From NCBI RefSeq assembly GCF_003583365.1, contig NZ_QXED01000005.1, positions 558,001 through 622,000 on the forward strand: 64,000 bases of DNA. Reading direction: 5' to 3'. Of this stretch, positions 51,881-59,536 are shown one piece after another. The translations under genes were made by a program, and so were the position numbers. Position 1 is the stretch's first letter; each line of letters begins with the position of its first letter. Under the pieces are notes generated by a model, which was not told where the DNA came from, did not search any database, and worked only from the letters and a program-made list of their open reading frames with translations. The DNA comes from Fibrisoma montanum (GTDB taxonomy: Bacteria; Bacteroidota; Bacteroidia; Cytophagales; Spirosomataceae).

Positions 51881-52412
51881 GGTGAGGCTGGTTGATGCGG
51901 GAACTGTAAAAAGTCAGGTACGTGCGAAACAGGTAAACCACCGTAACTACTTCAAACGCAATACGTGCCAGATTCAGGACAATCCATTCGTTTGCCAGGT
52001 TGAGCACCTCGGCGTTATCGGGGTTCGGACCGCCAAAGTACAGGCGCAGGTTGATCTGCGTGACTACGTACACCGTTAGTAAAATGGCTCCCAGTGACCC
52101 CAGTGTAGCCCACGTTAGCCACTGCCGGGCGGTAGCGGGCAATGTTTGTCGACTGCGCCACCAAGCCAGAACCAGCGCAAGAAAGCCAACGGGGGTATTC
52201 GGGATGTGGAAGAAAATCGGGTTCGTCACGCTGTGGTAATCCAGCCAGCACTGTCGGGCAGCCGCCGGCGATGCGGTCAGGTTGGGGGCATCCACGATGG
52301 CTTCGTACACGTTGCCGAACAGCCACATCGAATGGCTGACGAGGGCAATCAGTAGTAGCGTGTTCAGGACTCGCTCGGTAGTCGTACTGCGTTGTTGGAT
52401 TGTCGCTTCCAT
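51873..52412 (-). CDS. Four-TM membrane protein, paralogue 2
   Basis: This 179-residue paralogue of the 51374 product has the same four-segment layout (LLLIALVSHSMWLFGNVYEA; FHIPNTPVGFLALVLAWWR; LGSLGAILLTVYVVTQINLR; NLARIAFEVVTVVYLFRTY). Shared motifs include GNVYEAI, VTNPIFF and LLTVYVVTQINL. A TACTTTTG -7 box ends 28 bases upstream of the ATG. An AraC gene lies just upstream on the same strand and could regulate the pair; that is inferred from position only. Confidence 0.78.
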   Translation of the reverse strand: MEATIQQRSTTTERVLNTLLLIALVSHSMWLFGNVYEAIVDAPNLTASPAAARQCWLDYHSVTNPIFFHIPNTPVGFLALVLAWWRSRQTLPATARQWLTWATLGSLGAILLTVYVVTQINLRLYFGGPNPDNAEVLNLANEWIVLNLARIAFEVVTVVYLFRTYLTFYSSRINQPHHA

Positions 52413-52440
52413 AGATTCGTAATGTCATGTTTGATGGAAG

Positions 52441-52448
52441 CAAAAGTA
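52441..52448 (-). promoter_or_regulatory. Bacteroidota -7 box for paired membrane protein genes
   Basis: On the minus strand it reads TACTTTTG, an exact -7 consensus, ending 28 bases before the ATG at 52412. It indicates a promoter separate from the upstream AraC gene. Confidence 0.6.
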
Positions 52449-52500
52449 CGCCGGCCGGGTCGGGTAGGGGTAGGAGGATTGCGGCCCCTTACCGGACAAA

Positions 52501-53427
52501 TCAGGCCGAGTGGCGATATGCAGTCGGTGTCTGACCGGTCTGCTGGCGGAAGAAACGGCCAAAATACGCCGGATCGTCGAAGTGCAGTTGCGCAGCAATC
52601 TCGGCTACCGACAACTGACTGTTTTTCAATACAACTTTCGCTTCCAGGATCAGCAACGTAGTGATGTGCTGGCTGGCCGGCTGCCCGGTTGTCCGTTTTA
52701 CGACGCGGTTGAGGTGATTGGGCGTTACGGCCAGTGCATCGGCGTACTGGCTGACGCTGTGCCAGCTTAGGTACCGTTGCTGCACTAATCGCTTGAAGGC
52801 GGCCGTCAGCCGGTAATCGGCCGGAGAGGAAGCCGCTGTTTCGGGCTGGCGCTGATACAGTTGGCTCGCCCGGACAATTAATGCCTGCAGAAGGCCACGG
52901 GCGCTGTCGGGTGAGTTAGCCTGGAGCGATTGGTCGGCCAGACCAAGCAGGGCCGTAAACCAGGTTGTCTGCTCGTCGGACAGGCGAAGGTGGGGTTCAT
53001 TGCCTGCTTCAAAAAACGGGCAGGTGTCGAGCCGTTCAGGAGTGGCCAGGTCCGTCACAAAAAACTCCCGATCGAAGTGAAAATAAAATCCCGTTACATC
53101 CTCACTGATGAAATCTGTTGCGTTGATGGTGTCGGGTGCCAGCAGCAGCAGACTACGGGAGGCAAGCGGTACGTCGTACAGACCACACTGTCGGCGCATG
53201 GTGCCGCCAGTCAGCAAAAGGCCGTCGTAGAACGTAATGCGGTTGGGGGCAATAGGGAACCGAAAAAACTGCCGCACCTGCTCAATCCGGTAAACAGCCG
53301 CAAATCCCGACGCCGTCGTCGCTGGTGACCAGTGGGCAGGAATCGGCTGATCGCCGATGAGGTAGTCATTGGCGAAGGCCTCAGGTCGGTAGGAGGGAAT
53401 CGAATCGGCTGGTTTCATGGCATACAC
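52501..53427 (-). CDS. AraC family transcriptional regulator
   Basis: This 308-residue protein has an N-terminal cupin-type effector region (~1-190; FRFPIAPNRITFYDGLLLTG, TGFYFHFDREFF) and a C-terminal AraC HTH pair (QYADALAVTPNHLNRVVKRTTG; IAAQLHFDDPAYFGRFFRQQTG). The second helix-turn-helix carries the usual P-A/S-Y-F-x-R-x-F pattern. It is close in design to the AraC protein at 41448. Its promoter region holds the 53.45-kb long inverted repeat, which sits between it and the divergent VKOR-like gene. Confidence 0.93.
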   Translation of the reverse strand: MYAMKPADSIPSYRPEAFANDYLIGDQPIPAHWSPATTASGFAAVYRIEQVRQFFRFPIAPNRITFYDGLLLTGGTMRRQCGLYDVPLASRSLLLLAPDTINATDFISEDVTGFYFHFDREFFVTDLATPERLDTCPFFEAGNEPHLRLSDEQTTWFTALLGLADQSLQANSPDSARGLLQALIVRASQLYQRQPETAASSPADYRLTAAFKRLVQQRYLSWHSVSQYADALAVTPNHLNRVVKRTTGQPASQHITTLLILEAKVVLKNSQLSVAEIAAQLHFDDPAYFGRFFRQQTGQTPTAYRHSA

Positions 53428-53451
53428 TCAAAATTGTTAACAAGGCCTTTG

Positions 53452-53536
53452 GTTTGACGTTCGTAGTTTGTGGTTTGTGGTTTGTAGTTGCTACTGGCTG
53501 TCTTCAACTACAAACCACAAACTACGAACGTCAAAC
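53452..53536. repeat. Long inverted repeat in divergent promoter region
   Basis: The left arm (53452-53490, 39 bases) and right arm (53505-53536, 32 bases) are perfectly complementary except for one extra TGGTTTG heptamer in the left arm. The loop is 14 bases. It occupies most of the 121-base gap between the AraC and VKOR-like genes, only 12 bases from the VKOR-like ATG. Confidence 0.92.
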
Positions 53537-53548
53537 TACGTAAACGTT

Positions 53549-54049
53549 ATGAATCCAACCCAACTATCGCACGAACTCCGCGAAGAACAATCGGCCGACC
53601 TCACGAACCGGCGCTGGATTGTCGGACTTTCTCTGCTGGGCGTAGCCGCGGGCCAGATTGTATCCCTGTACCAGACCGGTATTATCAAACACCTGCCTGA
53701 TCCGCCGGTCCCTATCTTCAACTCCGACAAAGTGGATGCGTCGGACTACGCCTACAAACGGCTGCAAACCCCCGACGCGCTCATGATGGTCGTAACGTAT
53801 GGTCTGACGGCCTGGCTGGCCGGTGCGGGGGGCAAGAACCGGGCCGAAGACCAGCCCTGGCTCCCAATCGCAACGGGTGCAAAAGCGCTGCTGGACGTTG
53901 GTACGGCCGCCCAGCTGGCCCGGGAAGAATGGCAGGAAAACAAGGCCTTCTGTGCCTACTGCCAGGCCGCTACAGTGGCATCGGTGGCGTCGGTGGCGCT
54001 GGCCGTTCCGGAAATGATCAGGGCCTTCCGAACTATTTTTCGGCGGTAA
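53549..54049 (+). CDS. VKOR-like membrane protein with CxxC
   Basis: This 166-residue protein has an N-terminal transmembrane segment (WIVGLSLLGVAAGQIVSLYQ), a middle region DALMMVVTYGLTAWLAGAGG and a C-terminal helix with a redox-type CAYC motif (KAFCAYCQAATVASVASVAL). This order resembles vitamin K epoxide reductase family proteins, where a CxxC in the last helices is the quinone-reactive pair. The N-terminal loop lacks the second Cys pair used for electron relay, so it may be a half-active or repurposed member. Family assignment is tentative. A disulfide partner is not adjacent. Confidence 0.6.
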   Translation: MNPTQLSHELREEQSADLTNRRWIVGLSLLGVAAGQIVSLYQTGIIKHLPDPPVPIFNSDKVDASDYAYKRLQTPDALMMVVTYGLTAWLAGAGGKNRAEDQPWLPIATGAKALLDVGTAAQLAREEWQENKAFCAYCQAATVASVASVALAVPEMIRAFRTIFRR

Positions 54050-54175
54050 GTGAGGGGTTCGTTTTTGTCGGGGGCTGAACAAAGTGATTAGACAATGGTT
54101 TGAGTCAGATACATATATCCGAACGGAATGTGTAATTATCATACAACCCAGACAAACGTACACTAAATCAAACCA

Positions 54176-55165
54176 ATGCACATCAAATCATCTTCTTTGC
54201 CGTGGCAATCGGGCCTGATCGTGGCCGCCCTGTTCACGTTATTTGTTTTTGGCATGACTGCCTGTTCAAACGACGATGACGACAACACGCCCGCAACGGC
54301 CAACATCGCCGAACTCGTTGCTACCAATGCACAGTTCACGCTGCTGAATGCAGCCCTGGCCCGGGCTGGGCTGGATGCTACGCTGAGACAGGCGGGTCCA
54401 TTTACGGTGTTTGCACCAACGGACGATGCGTTCCGGGCAGCCGGTTTTGCCAACGTTGCTGCCGTAACCGCTGCGGATCAGAACACTTTACGGAACATTC
54501 TGCTGTACCACGTAGTGGGAGGCTCTGTGCCGGCATCCGCGATTAACACGGGTCAGACCGCCCAGCCTACGTCGCTGAGCGCTAACGGTACGGTATACAT
54601 CAGTAAAGCCGCGTCGACCTCAGGAACCTCAACGGGCGTTTCGGTCAACGGGGCCCGGGTGGTGCAGGCCGATGTAGCCGCGTCGAATGGTGTCATCCAC
54701 GTTATTGACAAAGTGCTGCTGCCGCCGACTGGTTCAATCCTGGCGGTCGTTCAGGCCGATACGAGCCTGAGTCTGCTGACGGCCGCTGCCCTCCGGGGTG
54801 GAACGGCCGTAACGGGAGCTTTGAGCAACACGGCTACGGCCCTGACGGTTTTTGCGCCGACTAACGCAGCGTTCCGGGCCACATCGTTCTCGTCGGTGGC
54901 TGCCATTACCGCAGCACCGGAGGCTGCGCTGGCTAACATTCTGACGTATCATGTAATACCGCTCGCCCGGGCGTATTCACCTACGCTGACGAACGGGGCT
55001 GTGGTCACTACGTTCCAGACGGGTACGGTTACGGTGGGCGTCAGCTCAACGGCTGTAACCGTTACCGGACGGGGCAACGGCGGTAATCCGTCGCGGGTAA
55101 CCACCGCGGACATCAACGCAACCAACGGTGTTGTCCATAAAATTGATCGCGTATTGCTGCCCTAA
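54176..55165 (+). CDS. Fasciclin-domain lipoprotein
   Basis: This 329-residue lipoprotein has Cys30 at the lipobox (FGMTAC) followed by an acidic spacer NDDDDN. Two fasciclin (FAS1) domains occupy residues ~40-185 and ~190-329, each with the pattern FTVFAPTDDAFRAAG or LTVFAPTNAAFRATS, then LLYHVV or LTYHVI, and a terminal GVIHVIDKVLLP or GVVHKIDRVLLP. FAS1 domains mediate adhesion and are common on Bacteroidota surfaces. Two domains match the usual architecture. It ends at a Rho-independent terminator. Confidence 0.96.
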   Translation: MHIKSSSLPWQSGLIVAALFTLFVFGMTACSNDDDDNTPATANIAELVATNAQFTLLNAALARAGLDATLRQAGPFTVFAPTDDAFRAAGFANVAAVTAADQNTLRNILLYHVVGGSVPASAINTGQTAQPTSLSANGTVYISKAASTSGTSTGVSVNGARVVQADVAASNGVIHVIDKVLLPPTGSILAVVQADTSLSLLTAAALRGGTAVTGALSNTATALTVFAPTNAAFRATSFSSVAAITAAPEAALANILTYHVIPLARAYSPTLTNGAVVTTFQTGTVTVGVSSTAVTVTGRGNGGNPSRVTTADINATNGVVHKIDRVLLP

Positions 55166-55184
55166 GGGCGTACCTGCTGCTTTT

Positions 55185-55224
55185 CACGTTAAGCTGCTTT
55201 AAACGGGCAGCTTAACGTGTTTTT
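55185..55224 (+). terminator. Rho-independent terminator
   Basis: CACGTTAAGCTGC / GCAGCTTAACGTG form a perfect 13-base stem with a nine-base loop, followed by TTTTT. It lies 20 bases after the fasciclin gene. Confidence 0.88.
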
Positions 55225-55359
55225 GGAAGGTTCTGATGGTCAAATGCCGGAATCAAAACACTGTCGGCGCTGTTATGTTTTTGTACTATAGAAGGCAATT
55301 TCCGTACTTTGGGCAGGCTGTTTCAACCATCTGATCAGCCCCTCGCAGTCGCCAACCGA

Positions 55360-58300
55360 ATGACCAGGCCCCAGAAAAAACTCTTTTTACTCGACGCGCT
55401 GGCGCTTATCTACCGCGCCCATTTCGCATTCAACAAAAACCCGCGCATCACCTCGCGGGGGCTGAATACCAGTTCTATTTTTGGCTTCATGAACTCGCTC
55501 ATGGAGGTACTGACCAAAGAAAAACCTACCCACATCGGGGTGGCGTTCGATACGGCCAAAGCTACCTTCCGGCACGAGCAGTTTCCGATGTATAAAGCCA
55601 CCCGGCAGTCGCAGCCGGAGGATATCAGCCTTGCCAAACCGTACATCCGGCAGATTATCGAGGCCATGCATATTCCCATTCTGCAACTGGATGGGTTTGA
55701 AGCCGACGATGTGATCGGGACATTGGCCAAGAAAGCAGCCCTGACTGGCTTCGAGGTGTACATGATGACCCCCGATAAGGACTACGGCCAGTTGGTTGAA
55801 GAACACATTCACATCTACAAACCGGCGTTCATGGGTAAACCGGCCGAAAAGCTGGGTGTTGCCGAAGTCCTCGAACGCTGGCAGATTGAGCGGATTGAGC
55901 AGGTGACGGATATGCTCGGTCTGGTGGGCGATTCAGTCGACAACATCCCGGGCATTCCGGGGGTTGGTGAGAAAACGGCACAGAAACTCATTGCCGACTA
56001 CGGTTCCGTCGAAAACCTGATCGCCAACGCCGAGCAGTTGAAAGGCAAGCTGAAGGAAAACGTCATCAACTATGGGCAGCAGGGGCTGTTGTCAAAGCAA
56101 CTGGCCACGATTCACCTCGACGTACCGATTGCGTTTGATGAGGAGGCCCTCCTGCATACCGAATACGATAAACCCCGGCTGGCGGCCCTGCTCGACGAAC
56201 TGGAGTTCCGACAGATGAAAACCCGGCTGCTGGGTTCTGATTTTGAGGCTGGCCCACAATCGACGCCTGCTCCTGCGTCTGCAAGAAGTAATGCGTCCGG
56301 ACAAATGGGTCTGTTCGATGGCCCGACCGATCGCGGCCCGGCCGATCGTGGCCCGGCCTTTATGCCGATGCCCGCCGAGAGCCGTTCGGACGTATCGCCG
56401 TCGGGGGCTGATGAGCTGCCGTTTGATTTCGGCGAGGGCGATTCGTCGGCTGGGTCGGCGGAAGCTCCGCAGCCAGCGAAGAAGACGCGTAAAACTAAGG
56501 TAACGGTACCCGCGGCTTCAGCTTCATCGGCCACGCCCGATGCGGTGACGGATACCATCACTACAGATGATGCGGTCGGCAGCGAGGTGACCGAAACGGG
56601 TCAATCCGATCGACCGGCGTATCTGGATGTGTATCCCGACGCCGAAATTGACGAGGTGCAGCCGGAGCGCCGGAAAACTATCTTTTCGGTGAAGCACGAT
56701 TACCGGCTTGTCGACACGCCCGAACTGCGCGAGAGCCTGGTGCATTTCCTGAACAAGCAGGAATCGATCTGCTTCGATTCTGAAACGACAGCCATTGATC
56801 CCGTTGAGGCCGATCTGGTCGGGCTGGCGTTCAGCTACCGGAAAGGCGAAGCGTTCTACGTGCCCGTTCCCGAAGACCCCGCCGAAGCGCAGGCCATTGT
56901 AAACGTATTCAAACCGGTGCTGGAGAACCCCGGCATCGTTAAGATCGGGCAGAACCTGAAATACGACCTGCTGATGCTGAAGAAGTACGGCGTGGAGGTG
57001 CAGGGCAAGCTGTTCGACACGATGATCGCGCACTATCTGATTGAACCCGAGCAGCGGCACAACATGGACATTATGGCCATGACGTACCTGAACTACCACC
57101 CCGTCGAGATTGAATCGCTGATCGGCAAGAAAGGCAAGGGGCAGTTGACCATGCGCGACGTAGAGGTGCAGAAGGTGGTCGAATACGCCGGTGAAGACGC
57201 CGACGTCACGCTGCAGCTGAAGGAAACATTTGCGCCTAAACTGGAGGAGGATAAGCTCGATAAGCTGTTCGATCAGGTCGAGATGCCGCTCGTGCAGGTG
57301 CTGGCCGATCTGGAGCTGGAAGGCATCCGCATCGATACCAACGCCCTGGCCGAACTGTCGGCGACGCTGGAAACCGACATGCGGCAGGTTCAGCAGGAAA
57401 TCTTCGACATTGCGGGTAGCGCGTTCAACATCGGCTCGCCGAAGCAGCTGGGCGAAATTCTGTTCGATAAACTCAAGCTGGACAAGAACGCCAAGAAAAC
57501 GCGGACCGGTCAGTACGCCACCGGCGAAGAAGTTTTATCCAAGCTGGAAGAGGAGCACGAAATTGCCCGTAAGATTCTTGATTACCGCGAACTGGTCAAG
57601 CTGAAGAATACCTACGTCGATGCGCTGCCGCTGCTGATCAGCAAGCGCGACGGCCGGATTCATACGTCGTTCAACCAGGCGGTAGCCTCGACGGGCCGAC
57701 TTAGCTCCGCGAATCCGAACTTGCAGAATATCCCGATCCGAACCCCCCGGGGGCAGGAAATCCGGAAGGCGTTTGTGCCGCGTACCGACGAATTTCTGAT
57801 CATGTCGGCCGACTATTCGCAGATCGAGCTGCGGATCATGGCGGCTTTCAGCGGGGATCAGACCATGCTCGACGCCTTCAACAACGGCATCGATATTCAT
57901 ACGCAGACGGCCAGTAAGGTCTTCCACGTACCGATCAGCGAGGTGACGAGCGATATGCGCCGGAAAGCCAAGACCATCAACTTCGGGATCATCTACGGTA
58001 TATCGGCGTTCGGACTGGCGCAGCGGCTGAAGATTCCGCGCAAGGAAGCATCCCAGATCATCGACGAATACTTTGTCGAGTTCTCGGCCGTGAAAGCCTA
58101 CATGGACCAGAGCATCGAAAAAGCCCGGGGCTGCGGCTATGCCGAAACGATTCTGGGCCGTCGGCGCTACCTCCGCGACATCAACTCGCGCAACATCACC
58201 GACCGGATGTTTGCCGAACGAAACGCCATCAACGCGCCGATTCAGGGCAGCGCGGCCGATATGCTCAAGATTGCCATGATCCGCATCCACGAGTTCCTGC

Positions 58301-58485
58301 GGAAAGAGCGCCTGAAGTCAAAGATGATCCTGACCGTGCATGACGAACTCGTGTTCGACGCCCACCGCGATGAGCTGGACATCCTGCGCGAGAACGTCAA
58401 TACCATCATGAAAACGGCGATTCCAATGGCCGTGCAGATGGAAACCGGCATTGGCGTCGGCGAAAACTGGCTGGTAGCGCATTAA
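55360..58485 (+). CDS. polA: DNA polymerase I
   Basis: This 1041-residue repair polymerase has all three domains. The 5'-3' exonuclease is at ~1-290 (FLLDALALIYRAHFAF; GIPGVGEKTAQKLI). A 3'-5' exonuclease with DEDD-type FDSETTAIDP starts near 470. The polymerase has motif A DYSQIELRIMAAFSGD (~818), motif B RRKAKTINFGIIYG (~867) and motif C VHDELVFD (~993). Residues ~294-420 form an unusually long Ala/Pro/Asp-rich linker with repeated DRGPADRGP. ATG 55360 (MTRPQKKLFLLDA) is chosen over the upstream TTG because it begins the conserved fold. Confidence 0.97.
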   Translation: MTRPQKKLFLLDALALIYRAHFAFNKNPRITSRGLNTSSIFGFMNSLMEVLTKEKPTHIGVAFDTAKATFRHEQFPMYKATRQSQPEDISLAKPYIRQIIEAMHIPILQLDGFEADDVIGTLAKKAALTGFEVYMMTPDKDYGQLVEEHIHIYKPAFMGKPAEKLGVAEVLERWQIERIEQVTDMLGLVGDSVDNIPGIPGVGEKTAQKLIADYGSVENLIANAEQLKGKLKENVINYGQQGLLSKQLATIHLDVPIAFDEEALLHTEYDKPRLAALLDELEFRQMKTRLLGSDFEAGPQSTPAPASARSNASGQMGLFDGPTDRGPADRGPAFMPMPAESRSDVSPSGADELPFDFGEGDSSAGSAEAPQPAKKTRKTKVTVPAASASSATPDAVTDTITTDDAVGSEVTETGQSDRPAYLDVYPDAEIDEVQPERRKTIFSVKHDYRLVDTPELRESLVHFLNKQESICFDSETTAIDPVEADLVGLAFSYRKGEAFYVPVPEDPAEAQAIVNVFKPVLENPGIVKIGQNLKYDLLMLKKYGVEVQGKLFDTMIAHYLIEPEQRHNMDIMAMTYLNYHPVEIESLIGKKGKGQLTMRDVEVQKVVEYAGEDADVTLQLKETFAPKLEEDKLDKLFDQVEMPLVQVLADLELEGIRIDTNALAELSATLETDMRQVQQEIFDIAGSAFNIGSPKQLGEILFDKLKLDKNAKKTRTGQYATGEEVLSKLEEEHEIARKILDYRELVKLKNTYVDALPLLISKRDGRIHTSFNQAVASTGRLSSANPNLQNIPIRTPRGQEIRKAFVPRTDEFLIMSADYSQIELRIMAAFSGDQTMLDAFNNGIDIHTQTASKVFHVPISEVTSDMRRKAKTINFGIIYGISAFGLAQRLKIPRKEASQIIDEYFVEFSAVKAYMDQSIEKARGCGYAETILGRRRYLRDINSRNITDRMFAERNAINAPIQGSAADMLKIAMIRIHEFLRKERLKSKMILTVHDELVFDAHRDELDILRENVNTIMKTAIPMAVQMETGIGVGENWLVAH

Positions 58486-58502
58486 ACATAGTTTTGCGGT
58501 TT

Positions 58503-58569
58503 ACGGTTGTCAGTGTATAGTTTTACGAGTGGCTTCGCCATTTTGCTCGAACTGTACACTGACAACCGT
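58503..58569. repeat. Long inverted repeat between polA and usp
   Basis: ACGGTTGTCAGTGTATAGTT (58503-58522) pairs with 58550-58569 with one mismatch, and a weaker inner pairing (GAGTGGC/GCCATTTTGCTC) continues toward a TTC loop. The distal arm ends 10 bases before the Usp ATG. No T-run, so it is not a typical terminator. Confidence 0.82.
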
Positions 58570-58579
58570 TTCCTGTTTT

Positions 58580-59440
58580 ATGCAAAACATCCTGTTCCCT
58601 ACCGATTTTACCAACGCTACTGAACCCACCCTGAGCTGGGTGCGCCTGTTCACCCGCCAGTTCAACGCCAAACTGACCGTATTACACGTCTACCAGCCGG
58701 TCGTGCCCGACACGACCCTGCCGACCATCGGTGATCCGGGTATTGGTGCGACTGCCTCGGAAGAATTGCTCCGGATCAGCCAGGATAATCTGTCGGATCT
58801 GGTGGCGAAGCTTCAGGCCGATGGGCTTACTGTAGACGCCGAATGGCGGGTAGGCGCGGTGGAGGATGAAATCATTCAGGTAGCCCGCGACCTGAACGCC
58901 GACCTGATCATTACGGGCCGCAGCGACGTAACAACGTTTTTTGATCGGCTGGCGGGCAGTGCCGCTACAGACGTGGCCATGCAGGCCCCCTGTCCGGTGC
59001 TGGTGGTCCCCACACTGGCCCAGGAACATGAGGTACTACGGCCGGCGCAGGTAAAAACGGTGGTCTACACTACGCAGCTCGAATTTGAGGAAACCCGTAT
59101 CCTGAAGCAGGTGGTTGAGCTGGTGAAGGTCTTTGAAACGCCCCTGCACGTACTGAAGGTCAAGGCGGATAATCAGCCGGATGTGTATGATGATGCCTAC
59201 AACCTGGCTCAGTTTCAGCGCATTTTCGGTACGGATCAGCTGCAGATTGAAACCGTTAAGGCGCGGGGCGTTACGGATGGCCTGCTCGATTACCTGGCGC
59301 ACCGCGAGGTCGATTTGCTGGTGATGACAACCCGGGAGCGGGGCTTCCTGGATGGGCTGCTTCAACCCAGCATCACCGAGCGCATGCTGAACCGGACGTC
59401 GGTTCCGGTGCTGGTGTACCACGACGAAATCAAGCGGTAA
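58580..59440 (+). CDS. Universal stress protein (tandem Usp domains)
   Basis: This 286-residue cytosolic protein has two Usp folds. The first is NILFPTDFTNATEPTLSWV with LIITGRSDVTTFFDRLAGSAATDV and CPVLVVPTL; the second is TVVYTTQLEFEETRILKQV with LLVMTTRERGFLDGLLQPS and VPVLVYHDE. ATG 58580 is preferred because the region upstream is the inverted repeat. It resembles the Usp at 20065 in architecture but has low visible identity. Neighbours give no direct hint of the stress it responds to. Confidence 0.9.
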   Translation: MQNILFPTDFTNATEPTLSWVRLFTRQFNAKLTVLHVYQPVVPDTTLPTIGDPGIGATASEELLRISQDNLSDLVAKLQADGLTVDAEWRVGAVEDEIIQVARDLNADLIITGRSDVTTFFDRLAGSAATDVAMQAPCPVLVVPTLAQEHEVLRPAQVKTVVYTTQLEFEETRILKQVVELVKVFETPLHVLKVKADNQPDVYDDAYNLAQFQRIFGTDQLQIETVKARGVTDGLLDYLAHREVDLLVMTTRERGFLDGLLQPSITERMLNRTSVPVLVYHDEIKR

Positions 59441-59451
59441 AAAACGCATCC

Positions 59452-59518
59452 GCAGTTCGACGTTTACAGTTTCAAGTCGACTCAGAGGCTGCCGGGAAGC
59501 ACATGAACGTCAAACTTC
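59452..59518. repeat. Weak inverted repeat downstream of usp
   Basis: GCAGTTCGACGTTTA (59452-59466) pairs imperfectly with TGAACGTCAAACTTC (59504-59518). GAACGTCAAAC also occurs in the right arm of the 53.45-kb repeat. It may be a decayed member of the same class. Confidence 0.4.
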
Positions 59519-59536
59519 GAATCTGACACTAAAATC

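Noticed and set aside
55309-55359. Earlier TTG start for polA
   Set aside because: Adds 17 residues outside the conserved exonuclease fold; ATG 55360 fits the family start.
57535-58290. 251-codon minus-strand frame inside polA
   Set aside because: It lies opposite the conserved polymerase motifs and has shadow-like composition.
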